From Phycisphaerae bacterium (GTDB lineage Bacteria > Planctomycetota > Phycisphaerae > UBA1845), in assembly GCA_029260075.1 (NCBI GenBank), contig JAJDDY010000033.1, positions 1-64,000 on the forward strand: a stretch of 64,000 nucleotides of DNA. The letters run 5' to 3'. A program made the position numbers and the translations under genes. Of the stretch, positions 1 through 9,422 are shown in pieces (the stretch's first letter is position 1; each line of letters starts with the position of its first letter). Under the pieces are notes generated by a model, which saw only the letters and a program-made list of their open reading frames with translations, had not been told where the DNA came from and ran no database searches.

Positions 1-1
1 C

Positions 2-178
2 GAAGCGACCAGCGAACAAGCTCAGACGGCCGGCGAGGTGAGCGTAGCCATCGAAAACGTGGCTTCGATTACCGAGAACAATGCGTCCGCCGCCGAGGAA
101 ATGTCCGGCTCGGCCGAGGAACTCTCCGGTCAGGCCGCACAATTGAAGGAACTCGTCTCAGCCTTCAAGGTAAGCTGA
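2..178 (+). CDS. Methyl-accepting chemotaxis protein, C-terminal fragment
   Basis: The window opens inside this gene and only the last 58 codons are visible. They form an Ala/Glu/Ser-rich helix containing ITENNASAAEEMSGSAEEL, followed by LKELVSAFKVS and a TGA stop. This is the usual end of the cytoplasmic signalling domain of methyl-accepting chemotaxis proteins: the returning coiled-coil arm with methylatable Glu residues. Such receptors pass ligand signals to CheA and CheW at the inner membrane or in the cytoplasm. The sensor part lies outside the window, so neither ligand nor topology can be judged. A hairpin terminator follows about 95 bases after the stop. Confidence 0.85.
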   Translation, partial: EATSEQAQTAGEVSVAIENVASITENNASAAEEMSGSAEELSGQAAQLKELVSAFKVS

Positions 179-272
179 TCTAGGTGCATCGCCTCACGAC
201 CTCGGCGCCGGTGATAGGGGTCGACGAAGTGGTAACAGAATCCTTGGTTCTTTGGGTTGGTCCCCAAAGAAA

Positions 273-310
273 CGTCGGTGTCGGTTCGGCGACCGGCACC
301 GACGTATTTT
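273..310 (+). terminator. Rho-independent terminator after the chemoreceptor gene
   Basis: CGTCGGTG (273-280) pairs with CACCGACG (297-304). Inside that, CGGT (282-285) pairs with ACCG (292-295), with a T-G wobble between the two blocks and a 6-base loop. TATTTT follows directly at 305-310. A weaker 9-bp hairpin, TTCTTTGGG with CCCAAAGAA (248-271), lies just upstream without a T run. Confidence 0.7.
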
Positions 311-1184
311 CTCGCTCCCGGATCGAGCCGAACTCAGACGCGTTCGGCACGGGGCGAAAGCCAGGTTCGATAGCTCAGGATGCTTGATGCACGCCCTCCC
401 CGGCGTCCGCTACGCTATTGCTGATTCACGCAGTGTTGCAATAGTATTTCAATTGCCGCTTGTCTGTGGCGGGGGACCCTTCGCGGTCTACCACGGCAAT
501 ATTTGTTTGAGTCACTACATCCCGACAGCGTTTCAGCATGCGACGTCGCGGTGCCACCCCATCATCATCCTGATGAAGTTTTTCAGAAGTTTCTTTCATC
601 GCCGCGCGCAAGGAGGCGGTCCGGTTTCATGGGCGAAAACCGCCGCCTTGCGGTTGCGGCTCGGTTCGAGGCACGCCTTCCCGGACACCCCCTAACATTC
701 CACCTTGCAGGCTACGCGGGCGAAGCCATGACGTCTGGCAAGCGCGACCCCATCGTAACGCGGATTGGCAGGCCTAGTTGGTCCAACGCATCCACTCCGA
801 TAATGCTGGACATGCGTGCGTCGATTTGGTAGAAACGGGGTAGTAGTTTTCGTACGGCAGACCTGCTGAGATCGGGGTGCGCTTTTTCTGGCGTGGTCGA
901 ACACGGAGATTGGGATGCTTGGCGGGGCTACGGGGCGTCCCTGATTCCGATCTTTGAGCACACGCGCATGGTCAGGGCTTAGCGCGCGATCGACGGGGCG
1001 AAGCATTGAGAGTTCCGAATACATGCTGTGCTTCGGTCTTGGTGTTTCACTGTCGTCAACGAATCGGTTCATGGGGTGGACCGGTCCATCGAATTCAATG
1101 CCACACAACCCTTAACGCGGCGTGGACCCATGCTTGCGGGTCTGCCTCGCACGAATTAACGAACATCAGGAGAGGGCAAAGATC
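311..1184. other. Long intergenic region without a convincing gene
   Basis: Several open frames overlap here on both strands, the longest on the minus strand at 692-1108. None has a recognisable domain, a ribosome-binding site or a composition like its neighbours. The stretch must carry the promoter of the large gene that starts at 1185, but no clear -35/-10 pair was found. Confidence 0.5.
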
Positions 1185-4100
1185 ATGCGTCTCACGCCAA
1201 AAGTAGTCTTCACGGCATGTGTGGTTTCCGTTTCGTTCGTCGCGTCTGCTGCAGCCGTAGAAATTGCGCTAGTTCCGGTTCGCGCCAGCGGCTCGCACAC
1301 GCTCAACGGCGATGAGATCGTGCTCAATGGTGCCGGTCAACGCGTCTTCCTCGACCTATTTATTTCCGATTGGGATCCGACCCAGAGTGGATCGCCATTG
1401 CTTCGGGCCTTTCAGGCTTCGATCAATGCGAACGGTTTTACCAGTGGGTTGGCCGGTGCGCTCATTCCGGCGTCTCAGGCATGTACGGCCGATGTCGATT
1501 GCCGGGTGGCATACGGCGGAGTCTGCGGCTTTACGGGCACAGCTTGTACCCTCGACAGCGATTGCGCGTTTGCCCCGATCGAGAAATGTGGTGGGGCCAC
1601 CTGTGGTTTTCCACTTGGTATCGGTGGGTTCTGTGATCCCGGTTTTATCACCACGGGGCGCGCCGACTATGTATTCATTTCGACGGACGATCTTGCGGCC
1701 GTAGACCTGAGCGCGCCGGATTTTCGATTCGCCAGTGCGACGCAGGGAGTTAGCGTTGCGGACCCGGGCACTCCGCAATACTGCGGTTCGCTGGTCTTGG
1801 ACGTGCCGGCGGGTTCATTGGGTACGTTTCAAATCGACTTGATCCCTAGTCCCGCCTCGCTCTTGCAGGATGCGTTCAGCAACCTCATCACGCCGCTCAT
1901 ATTGACGTCGGCGCGCATCACCGTGGCCTGTGCCGTCAATGCGGACTGCAACGACGGCGACGCTTGCACGGACGATGTGTGTAACCCCGACGGTACGTGC
2001 GGCATCACGCCGAATTTCGACAGCGCGACGTTTTGTTGCAATCCCACTGATCGTACGCTTACGCCGCTTGACGATGGCGTTGAGTGTACGGTTGGCGTAT
2101 GCGATGCCGCCACCGGTTCTGTGACGCAGGGCCCACGACCGATCGGGACGATATGCGGTAACGCGCCAACCGGAGCGTGCGACGCGCAGGATACTTGCGA
2201 TGGAAGTGGTGTTTGTGTGGATCGGCTTGCCAACGCGGGAACAGCCTGCGGCGATGGGACTGTTAGCGCGTGTAACAATGCAGACTCGTGCGACGGCGCC
2301 GGCGTCTGCTTGAGCAATCTCTCGTCCGCTGGTACGGCGTGTGGCGATCCCACCAATGCGGATTGCAACGGCCCGGATACGTGTGACGGCGCCGGCGCAT
2401 GCGTGGACAATATTCGACCCACCGGAACGCTCTGCGGTAGCCCGAGCAATACGGACTGTGATAACCCCGACACCTGCGACGGCGCTGGCGTTTGTCTTTC
2501 CAATCTGGAAGTGGCCGGTTTACCCTGCGGCAGTCTGGTTGGTGATCAATGCGACAATCCCGACACGTGTGACGGCGCTGGTGTGTGCGAGCCCAACTTT
2601 GTTGTGGCGGCCACGCCCTGTGGCAATCCTGGGGTGACGGAATGCGACAACGCGGATACGTGCGACGGATCGGGTGCATGTCAGGCCAACAACCTTTCGG
2701 ACGGCACGGTGTGTGCCGACGACGGTAATGAATGTCGCGACGACGTTTGTCTGGGTGGGCTCTGCTCGCATCCGTTGACGCCAACCGGCGTCTCGTGTGG
2801 CAATCCAGCGACTTCCGAGTGTGATGCGGCCGACAGTTGTGATGGCAACGGTTCCTGCGCATCCAATCTTGTCGTCGCCGGTGGTGCGTGCGGTGACCCG
2901 ACAACTACGGATTGCGATCGGGCTGATACATGCGACGGTAGCGGAGCTTGTCAAACGAATATCGAGGTCGCGGGCGTGGTTTGCGGTGACCCAAGCAGTT
3001 CAGATTGCGACGCCCCCGACACCTGTGATGGGCTCGGGATGTGTCTGGGCAACGTGTCGCCAGCTGGATTGCCCTGCGGCAATCAGGTGGGCAATCAGTG
3101 CGACAATCCTGATACGTGCGACGGCGCTGGAACATGCGACACGAATTTCGTGGCTTCGGCCACGCCGTGTGGCAATCCTTCAATTTCCGAGTGCGACAAT
3201 CGCGACACGTGCGATGGACAGGGTCTTTGCGATGCGAATCACCTTGTCGATGGCACCGTGTGTACGGACGACGGCAACGAGTGTCGCGACGATGTATGCC
3301 TGACCGGCGTGTGCGCCCACCCCTTGTCTCCGTTCGACACACCGTGCGGCGACCCAACGGCCACGGATTGCGACTTGGCCGACCGGTGCGACGGTTCCGG
3401 CACGTGTACGCCGGTGCTCTTACTGTCCGGAACGCTGTGCGGCGATCCCTTGGTCACAGGTTGCACTGCGGCTGACACGTGCGACGGGTTCGGTCTTTGC
3501 TTGCCCAACGACGTGGCGAATGGCACCTTCTGTGACGACGGTTCGGCCTGTACGCAGGGGACGAGCTGTTCGTTTGGCCTTTGCAGCGGTGGATCAGCCG
3601 TGGATTGTAACGATGGGTTGACCTGCACCGTCGATTCGTGCGACGAACTCACCGGCGGCTGCAGTAACACGTTGATCGTCGGCAATTGTTTGATCGCCGG
3701 CGCCTGCTACACCGACGGTCAGATCAACCCGCAAAACGGTTGCGAGACTTGCGACACGTTTGTTTCCGATACGGCATGGACCCTGTTGCCGGTCGGCACG
3801 CTTTGCGACGACGGCGATGCCTGTACGGGAACCGGTGACGTGGGTATTGGTGTGGATACGTGCGACGCATTCGGCGTCTGCGCTGGTACGGTCGATCCGG
3901 GGTGTAACGACGACTGCATCAACGCCGTCGAAGTGTTTGACGGTCGCAACATCGGCAACAACGCGAATCGTGGTCCCGACGACGATGAAGCGTCGTGTCA
4001 GTTCGATTCGGACAACGACGTTTGGTTCTTCTACGTCGCGTCCTGCCCGGGGCGCGTGATGATGGACACGATTGGCAGCCAGTTCGTTCCGTCGAATGAC

Positions 4101-6734
4101 ACGGTGTTGACAGTCTACGACGCATGCGGCGGCGCCGAGGTGGCCTGCGATGACGACAGCGGCCCGGGCCTCTTGTCGCTCGTGGAGTTCAACGCGGTCG
4201 CGGGTACGACGTACCTGGTTCGCATCGCCGGGTTTATGGGAAACGCGGGCGATCTCGTCTTGAACATCACTACGCTCGATGCGTGTGTGATCGGCGGCAT
4301 TTGCGTAACGCCCGGAACGACGAACCCGGCCAGCGAATGTCAATCCTGCCGGCCTGCGCTTTCGAGTATCGATTGGTCGTCCAAGGCGGCCGGCTCAACA
4401 TGTGGTGATCCCGGAAATAACGAGTGCGACAGCCCGGACACGTGTGACGGTGCTGGAGTGTGCGAATCGAACAACAAGCCCGACGGTACGACGTGTATCG
4501 ACGAGGGCAACGACTGCACGAACGACGTGTGCAACGTTGGTGCGTGTACGCATCCGCCTACCTCCGTCGGAACGGTTTGCGGTGACATCAGTGTGGCCCA
4601 GTGCGACAACCCGGACTTCTGCAACGGGGCCGGCGCATGTCTGCCCAACTTCGTACCGGCCGGTAATCCCTGTGGTGACCCCAGTACTTCAGATTGTGAC
4701 AACGCCGATGTGTGTGACGGTTTGGGTAGCTGTGATCCCAACAACCAGGTTGACGGCTTGATCTGTACGGACGACGGCAACGATTGTTCTGACGATGTTT
4801 GCGCCACTGGTGTCTGTGTCCATCCGCCGAAGCTTATCGGTACGGCCTGCGGCGATGCGGGCGACACGGCTTGCGACAACCCGAACAGTTGTGACGGCAC
4901 CGGCGTTTGCCTCGACAATTTCGAATCGAACGGCGTAGCCTGCGGTGATCCTACCAACACGGAATGCGACAACCCAGACACGTGCAACGGATCGGGTTCG
5001 TGCGTGGTCAACTTCGAACCGGTGGCTACCGCGTGCGGTGACGCGACCGACGTGGATTGCAACCGGGCCGACACGTGTGACGGTGCCGGTGTGTGTCAGG
5101 ATAACTTCGACCAAGTCGGATTGCCGTGCGGTGACCCAGCGAGCACACAGTGCGACAATCCGGATACGTGCAATGGTATCGGTTCGTGTCTGTCCAACTT
5201 CGAACCGCCGGGGCTGACATGTGGCGACCCGAACTCGTCCCAGTGCGACAATGCCGACAGTTGCGACGGCAGCGGATTATGCGCTCCGAACCATCAAGCG
5301 GACGGGCTGCTCTGCGACGACGACGGTATTGAATGTACATCCGATGCGTGTGATACCGGGCAATGTGCGCACCCGCCCAGACCGCTCGGAACAGCCTGCG
5401 GCGACCTTCGAAACACGGAATGCGACGACCCCGACACGTGCGACGGTACGGGTCTGTGTCAAGACAACTTTGTCTCGGTGGGCGCGGTGTGTGGAAATCC
5501 AGGCGATACGGACTGCGACAACCCCGACACGTGCGACGGCGGCGGTGCTTGCGCCGACAACTTCGAGCCTGTCGGCTTCGCCTGCGGTAGTGTGGCCAAC
5601 ACCGATTGCAACAACCCGGACACGTGTGACGGTGGCGGTGTGTGCCTCGACAATTTTGAAATCACCGGGTTCCCATGCGGTGATCCGAGCAATACTCAGT
5701 GCGACAGTCCCGATACTTGCGATGCGGTGGGCATCTGCCTCGACAACTTCGTAGCGGCTGGTAACCCCTGCGGCGATCCGTCTGACACCGAGTGCGACAA
5801 CGCGGACACCTGTACCGGTGGTGGGGCGTGTCAAATAAACAACGAGCCCGCAGGAACGGTGTGCAGCGATGACGGCAACGATTGCAGCGACGACGTCTGC
5901 GCCCTTGGAGCTTGTACGCATCCCCTCAAAGCGGCGGGAACGGCGTGCGGAAGCGTGTCCAACACCGAATGCGATAACCCGGACGATTGCGATGCGTTCG
6001 GCGTTTGCCAGTCCAATTTCGAGCCGAGCGGGTTGGCGTGTGGCGACTTCACTGACGACCAATGCGATCATCCGGACATGTGCGACGGTGTGGGGCTGTG
6101 CGACAGTAACTTCGAGCCTGACGGAAATCCGTGCGACGATGGCGATGTGTGTACGGGCGTCGACCAGTGCTTGGCTGGTACTTGTCAAGCAGATGCGATT
6201 CCCGTGGCGCCCATCGTTGGTTCACTTGGCCCGCGGCACATCCGTGTAACGCCGCAGCCCGCAGGCGCGCCTTCTCCAGTGTCGCTGCGTGTCACGGCGC
6301 CGGCGTGGCCATGCCTCTCGAAGTTTGTTTCCCCCAGCGGAGCGCTGGTCGATGTGCCCGTGTTCCAAACATCGGACACGTGGGGTTCGATCAATGTTCG
6401 CGGTCAGGACATCGTGCCCGATACTTTGTATCACGTGGAGGCTTCGTGCGGTACGTTCACATCGCCCGTGGGTGCGGCACGTACGTCCGTTTGGGGTGAC
6501 GTCGTGGGCCTGTTTGATAACGGCGCGTGGACACCGCCGAACGGCGTTGTCGATGTGTTCGATACGGTGGCCATGATCGAAGCGTTCGAAAACCAGCCGA
6601 CGGCTCCGGCGCTCGATCAGACGGACGTGTGGCCATGTACGCCGGATGGGATCGTCGACATTCTCGATATTCTTCAGGTGCTCGATGCGTTCCAGGGTAT
6701 GCCGTATCCATGCCCGGTTCCGTGTAGCCCGTAG
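1185..6734 (+). CDS. Giant secreted Cys-rich repeat protein with dockerin-like C-terminus
   Basis: 1849 residues. The ATG at 1185 was chosen because AGGAGAGGG lies about 8 bases upstream and a signal peptide follows directly (MRLTPKVV, a hydrophobic stretch, then ASAAA near residue 24). An earlier in-frame start at 1122 would hide the signal. Residues 25-245 form a secreted N-terminal domain. Two Cys-rich blocks (about 248-905 and 1040-1673) hold about 28 copies of a 31-residue unit of the type CGDP..CDNPDTCDGxGxC, with shorter DDGNEC..DDVC inserts. A domain resembling bacterial pre-peptidase (PPC) folds separates the blocks (about 907-1035, with SDNDVWFFYVA and TYLVRIAGF). The end (about 1768-1842) has two dockerin-like Asp-rich motifs, NGVVDVFDTVAMIEAF and DGIVDILDILQVLDAF. 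Location is probably extracellular or cell surface with many disulfides and Ca2+ sites. Function is unknown. Confidence 0.85.
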   Translation: MRLTPKVVFTACVVSVSFVASAAAVEIALVPVRASGSHTLNGDEIVLNGAGQRVFLDLFISDWDPTQSGSPLLRAFQASINANGFTSGLAGALIPASQACTADVDCRVAYGGVCGFTGTACTLDSDCAFAPIEKCGGATCGFPLGIGGFCDPGFITTGRADYVFISTDDLAAVDLSAPDFRFASATQGVSVADPGTPQYCGSLVLDVPAGSLGTFQIDLIPSPASLLQDAFSNLITPLILTSARITVACAVNADCNDGDACTDDVCNPDGTCGITPNFDSATFCCNPTDRTLTPLDDGVECTVGVCDAATGSVTQGPRPIGTICGNAPTGACDAQDTCDGSGVCVDRLANAGTACGDGTVSACNNADSCDGAGVCLSNLSSAGTACGDPTNADCNGPDTCDGAGACVDNIRPTGTLCGSPSNTDCDNPDTCDGAGVCLSNLEVAGLPCGSLVGDQCDNPDTCDGAGVCEPNFVVAATPCGNPGVTECDNADTCDGSGACQANNLSDGTVCADDGNECRDDVCLGGLCSHPLTPTGVSCGNPATSECDAADSCDGNGSCASNLVVAGGACGDPTTTDCDRADTCDGSGACQTNIEVAGVVCGDPSSSDCDAPDTCDGLGMCLGNVSPAGLPCGNQVGNQCDNPDTCDGAGTCDTNFVASATPCGNPSISECDNRDTCDGQGLCDANHLVDGTVCTDDGNECRDDVCLTGVCAHPLSPFDTPCGDPTATDCDLADRCDGSGTCTPVLLLSGTLCGDPLVTGCTAADTCDGFGLCLPNDVANGTFCDDGSACTQGTSCSFGLCSGGSAVDCNDGLTCTVDSCDELTGGCSNTLIVGNCLIAGACYTDGQINPQNGCETCDTFVSDTAWTLLPVGTLCDDGDACTGTGDVGIGVDTCDAFGVCAGTVDPGCNDDCINAVEVFDGRNIGNNANRGPDDDEASCQFDSDNDVWFFYVASCPGRVMMDTIGSQFVPSNDTVLTVYDACGGAEVACDDDSGPGLLSLVEFNAVAGTTYLVRIAGFMGNAGDLVLNITTLDACVIGGICVTPGTTNPASECQSCRPALSSIDWSSKAAGSTCGDPGNNECDSPDTCDGAGVCESNNKPDGTTCIDEGNDCTNDVCNVGACTHPPTSVGTVCGDISVAQCDNPDFCNGAGACLPNFVPAGNPCGDPSTSDCDNADVCDGLGSCDPNNQVDGLICTDDGNDCSDDVCATGVCVHPPKLIGTACGDAGDTACDNPNSCDGTGVCLDNFESNGVACGDPTNTECDNPDTCNGSGSCVVNFEPVATACGDATDVDCNRADTCDGAGVCQDNFDQVGLPCGDPASTQCDNPDTCNGIGSCLSNFEPPGLTCGDPNSSQCDNADSCDGSGLCAPNHQADGLLCDDDGIECTSDACDTGQCAHPPRPLGTACGDLRNTECDDPDTCDGTGLCQDNFVSVGAVCGNPGDTDCDNPDTCDGGGACADNFEPVGFACGSVANTDCNNPDTCDGGGVCLDNFEITGFPCGDPSNTQCDSPDTCDAVGICLDNFVAAGNPCGDPSDTECDNADTCTGGGACQINNEPAGTVCSDDGNDCSDDVCALGACTHPLKAAGTACGSVSNTECDNPDDCDAFGVCQSNFEPSGLACGDFTDDQCDHPDMCDGVGLCDSNFEPDGNPCDDGDVCTGVDQCLAGTCQADAIPVAPIVGSLGPRHIRVTPQPAGAPSPVSLRVTAPAWPCLSKFVSPSGALVDVPVFQTSDTWGSINVRGQDIVPDTLYHVEASCGTFTSPVGAARTSVWGDVVGLFDNGAWTPPNGVVDVFDTVAMIEAFENQPTAPALDQTDVWPCTPDGIVDILDILQVLDAFQGMPYPCPVPCSP

Positions 6735-6872
6735 TGGGCGTGCGCCATTGGTTTCAGGAAGGCGTTGACCAGACATAACGCGAGAAGGGCGTTTCGCGCG
6801 AGCGGAGCGTGCCGAGAGAAGCTGGAGCGTAGGTAGTTGCTCGCTCTCCAATTCGTCTTCGCGCATATTCTC

Positions 6873-6900
6873 CGCGAGGCGCACGGCCGTGCGCCTCGCG
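6873..6900. repeat. 28-bp perfect palindrome
   Basis: CGCGAGGCGCAC and its exact reverse complement GTGCGCCTCGCG flank a central GGCC, so all 28 bases are self-complementary. It lies 139 bases after the stop of the giant gene and has no T run, so a classical intrinsic terminator is not shown. Options are a transcript 3'-end hairpin or a repeat remnant. The rest of the gap before 6989 holds nothing recognisable beyond a half copy of repeat R4 at about 6745-6765. Confidence 0.7.
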
Positions 6901-6988
6901 AGAGTCTCCCCGCCCATCTTTTCCGATTTTGCGTACTCACGCCCTGCGTGTAATCTGACCGTTGTTCGGGACGCTGAGCAACCGCCTA

Positions 6989-7123
6989 GCAGGGTGTTGA
7001 ACAATGCAGGTATTCAATCGCGCACCGCGAACCCGCACGCGAAAACGGGACTTGCTCCGTCAAGAGGCGGAAATCGCTAATCGATCACCGGCTGGAAGCC
7101 GGTGCCACACTTTTCAACAGGCC
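6989..7123 (+). mobile_element. R1 element, full copy, MITE-like
   Basis: The ends are imperfect inverted repeats: GCAGGGTGTTGAA on the left and TTCAACAGGCCGC on the right. Inside, CAAGAGGCGGAAATCGCTAA (7060-7080 area) leads into the palindrome CACCGGCTGGAAGCCGGTG and then CCACAC (core 7083-7110). The same order of blocks recurs at 23560-23697 and, shortened, at 41075-41199, 48579-48655 and 56313-56386. No transposase gene is present, so this fits a non-autonomous miniature element. It ends about 20 bases before the chosen start of the next gene. Confidence 0.75.
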
Positions 7124-7144
7124 GCTTACGCGAAAGGGCTGCAT

Positions 7145-8152
7145 GTGGATGTTGTGATTGCGAACCAGGGTGAAGTCGCCCGACTTCTTGACATGAGCGA
7201 GTGCATGGCCGCGATGCGCGACGTGCTTGCGGGCTTGACGCGTGGTGAGTGTCAGCTTCCGCTACGGCAAATTCTTTGGCTTCCCGATCGCGTGGGTGCT
7301 CTGGGTATGATGCCGTCTTGTTGGTCCAAGGTCGATCTCATCGGTCTCAAGGCCGTATCCTTTTTTCCGGGAAATGAAGGCACGGAACTCGACACGCATC
7401 AAGGCGTGGTGTTGCTCTACGATGCGAAGCGGGGCCGATTGGTGGCGATCATCGACGGTACGGCCATTACGGCGATACGCACTGCGGCTGTTTCCGGTGT
7501 GGCCACCGAGTTGCTCGCACGCGAAGATGCGCACACGCTCGCGTTAATCGGATCGGGCGTTCAGGCCCACCAGCATTTGAAAGCCATGTTGATTGCGCGA
7601 CCCATCCAATCCGTCCGCGTGGCCAGCAAGAGCATGGCCCGCGCGCAAGCGTTCGTGAAGAAGGAGTCGACCCGTCATTCGCTAGACTTCATCGCCGTCG
7701 CAACCGTGCGTGAAGCCGTAGATGGCGCCGACATTGTCTGCACGGTAACGTCATCATCGCAACCGGTCTTAAGCGGCGATTGGATCAGTCCCGGTACGCA
7801 CATCAACGCCGTCGGTTCGAGCGTAAGCGTGGCTCGTGAGCTGGACGCGGAGGCCGTGCGCCGATCCCGTCTGTTCGTCGACCGAATGGAGTCCGCCCTC
7901 AACGAAGCCGGCGATTTCCTTCTGGCTAAAGAGGAAGGTGTAGTTGGCGATGACCACATTCTTGGCGAGCTTGGCGCGTTGATTGCGGGCAATGTGGTGG
8001 GGCGGCGGGCCGACGACGACATCACGCTGTTCAAATCCGTGGGCCTAGCCGTTGAGGATCTCGCCGCCGCTCGCGTCGTGTACACGAAGGCGAAAGAGAC
8101 CGGTTCGTGTCTTCAAATGCCGCTAGGGGGAAAGCGCGATGCAACCGATTGA
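7145..8152 (+). CDS. Ornithine cyclodeaminase / mu-crystallin family protein
   Basis: 335 residues from a GTG at 7145, with AAAGGG about 6 bases upstream. The open frame runs back to 7004, but that part is only translated repeat R1, so it was left out. The length fits the family (about 315-340). Visible motifs are IDGTAITAIRTAAVSGVA (substrate and NAD site region) and LALIGSGVQAHQHLKAM, the GxGxQA dinucleotide-binding loop of a Rossmann domain. Members use NAD(P) on amino or imino acids: ornithine cyclodeaminase, alanine dehydrogenase, ketimine reductase. The exact substrate cannot be read from sequence. The stop overlaps the start of the next gene by 14 bases, so the two are very likely co-translated. 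Confidence 0.85.
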   Translation: MDVVIANQGEVARLLDMSECMAAMRDVLAGLTRGECQLPLRQILWLPDRVGALGMMPSCWSKVDLIGLKAVSFFPGNEGTELDTHQGVVLLYDAKRGRLVAIIDGTAITAIRTAAVSGVATELLAREDAHTLALIGSGVQAHQHLKAMLIARPIQSVRVASKSMARAQAFVKKESTRHSLDFIAVATVREAVDGADIVCTVTSSSQPVLSGDWISPGTHINAVGSSVSVARELDAEAVRRSRLFVDRMESALNEAGDFLLAKEEGVVGDDHILGELGALIAGNVVGRRADDDITLFKSVGLAVEDLAAARVVYTKAKETGSCLQMPLGGKRDATD

Positions 8153-9101
8153 GCCGGTTTCGATTGAGGAAATCCGTGCGGCTGCGATGCGACTGTCCGG
8201 GATGATCGTGCGCACGCCGCTTGTGCGTCTCCCCATAGACGACGCCCCCGGTGAGATTTACCTCAAGCTCGAAAACCTTCAACCCATAGGTTCGTTCAAG
8301 CTGCGCGGGGCGGGTAATGCCATGGCGTTGGCATCATCGGACGACCTGAAACGCGGCGTCTACACCGCCAGCGCCGGCAACATGGCCCAGGGCGTAGCCT
8401 TCGCCGCTCGAGCTCGAAACATTCCGTGTAGCGTTGTGGTTCCCGACAACGCACCGGAAACCAAACTCGCCGCGATTACGCGGCTTGGTGGTCGCGTCAT
8501 CAAGGAAACGTACGAAACCTGGTGGAACATCATGCTCGAACATCACTACGATGGCTGCGAAGGCATGTTCATCCACCCGGTGAGCAATCCACACGTCATC
8601 GCCGGTAACGGCACGATCGGTCTGGAGATTCTCGAAGACCTGCCCGATGTCGATTCGGTCGTCGTTCCCTACGGTGGCGGCGGATTGAGCAGTGGCATCG
8701 GTTGTGCGATACGCGCGATCAAACCGGACACGCGGATTCTCGCTTGCGAGGTCGAGCACGCGGCGCCCCTCGCGCCCTCACTCGCCGCCGGTAGCCCGCA
8801 GCGCATTGAACACACCAAGACGTTCGTCGACGGCATCGGTGGGCCGAGCTTGATGCCGGAAATGTGGCCGCTCGCGAAGCGGCTCATCAACGAATCGCTC
8901 GTCGTGCCGCTACGTGAAGTTGCTCAAGCGGTCAAACTGCTGATGGAGCGACAGCGCGTCGTGGCTGAGGGCGCGGGAGCGACGTCGGTGGCGGCTGCTC
9001 TTTCTGGTAAGGCGGGCGGCGGGAAGATTGTTTGCATAGTCTCCGGCGGCAACATCGACACATCGAAACTCAAGGCGATTCTCGACGATAGAATTCCGTG
9101 A
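8139..9101 (+). CDS. PLP-dependent serine/threonine dehydratase-like enzyme
   Basis: 320 residues, fold type II PLP enzyme. GSFKLRGAGNAM carries the Lys that binds pyridoxal phosphate, TASAGNMAQGVA is the substrate loop (usually SAGNHAQG, with Met here in place of His), and PYGGGGLSSGIG is the glycine loop that holds the cofactor phosphate. The C-terminal ACT domain of biosynthetic threonine deaminases is absent, so it matches short catabolic or specialised dehydratases. Paired OCD-like and dehydratase-like genes occur in EutC/EutB of ectoine breakdown and in SbnB/SbnA of diaminopropionate synthesis. No other gene of either pathway is seen here, so the substrate is open. Confidence 0.85.
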   Translation: MQPIEPVSIEEIRAAAMRLSGMIVRTPLVRLPIDDAPGEIYLKLENLQPIGSFKLRGAGNAMALASSDDLKRGVYTASAGNMAQGVAFAARARNIPCSVVVPDNAPETKLAAITRLGGRVIKETYETWWNIMLEHHYDGCEGMFIHPVSNPHVIAGNGTIGLEILEDLPDVDSVVVPYGGGGLSSGIGCAIRAIKPDTRILACEVEHAAPLAPSLAAGSPQRIEHTKTFVDGIGGPSLMPEMWPLAKRLINESLVVPLREVAQAVKLLMERQRVVAEGAGATSVAAALSGKAGGGKIVCIVSGGNIDTSKLKAILDDRIP

Positions 9102-9422
9102 CGATGCGGGAGGGGATTTCCGCATGGGCATGCTGTGCCGTGAATATGCTGTGTCGTGAATCCTTTCTCGACACATAGATGGAGAAGCTGTGTCGTGAAT
9201 CCTTTCTCGACACATGGATGGAGGTGCGAGAAGGGATTCACGCACCAGCTGACGCACCAGCAGCAAACGATGCACGCACCAGCTGACGCACCAGCAGCAA
9301 GTGGTTCACGCACCGGCATTGCTTGGCCGGGCGAAGGATGCATAGCCGCGTATGCCCACACCCACGCCTCTTTTGAATCCGGTCTTCGATTTTGTTATAG
9401 TGAAACCGAAAGCGAAAGTGTC
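9102..9422. repeat. R2 hairpin cluster and tandem repeats
   Basis: Three R2 hairpins lie at 9150-9175, 9189-9214 and 9223-9246. Each has a 12-nt loop (TGAATCCTTTCT, or its complement AGAAGGGATTCA in the third) between short complementary arms: TGTGTCG/CGACACA twice and GGTGCG/CGCACC once. From 9240 to about 9310 follow near-direct repeats of CGCACCAGCTGACGCACCAG. No gene is seen. A promoter for 9423 should lie at 9311-9422 but was not identified. Confidence 0.75.

Noticed and set aside
692-1108. 138-codon minus-strand open frame in the first intergenic region
   Set aside because: Arg/Pro-rich with no domain or ribosome-binding site, and other frames overlap it; it looks like a GC-rich chance frame.
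1500-6200. Homology of the CDGxGxC repeats to animal disintegrin or EGF domains
   Set aside because: Cys spacing is regular but does not match those folds, and the array has bacterial secretion and dockerin-like features.
7145-9101. Ectoine degradation locus (eutC/eutB)
   Set aside because: No eutA, eutD, eutE or transporter genes nearby; family resemblance alone is not enough.
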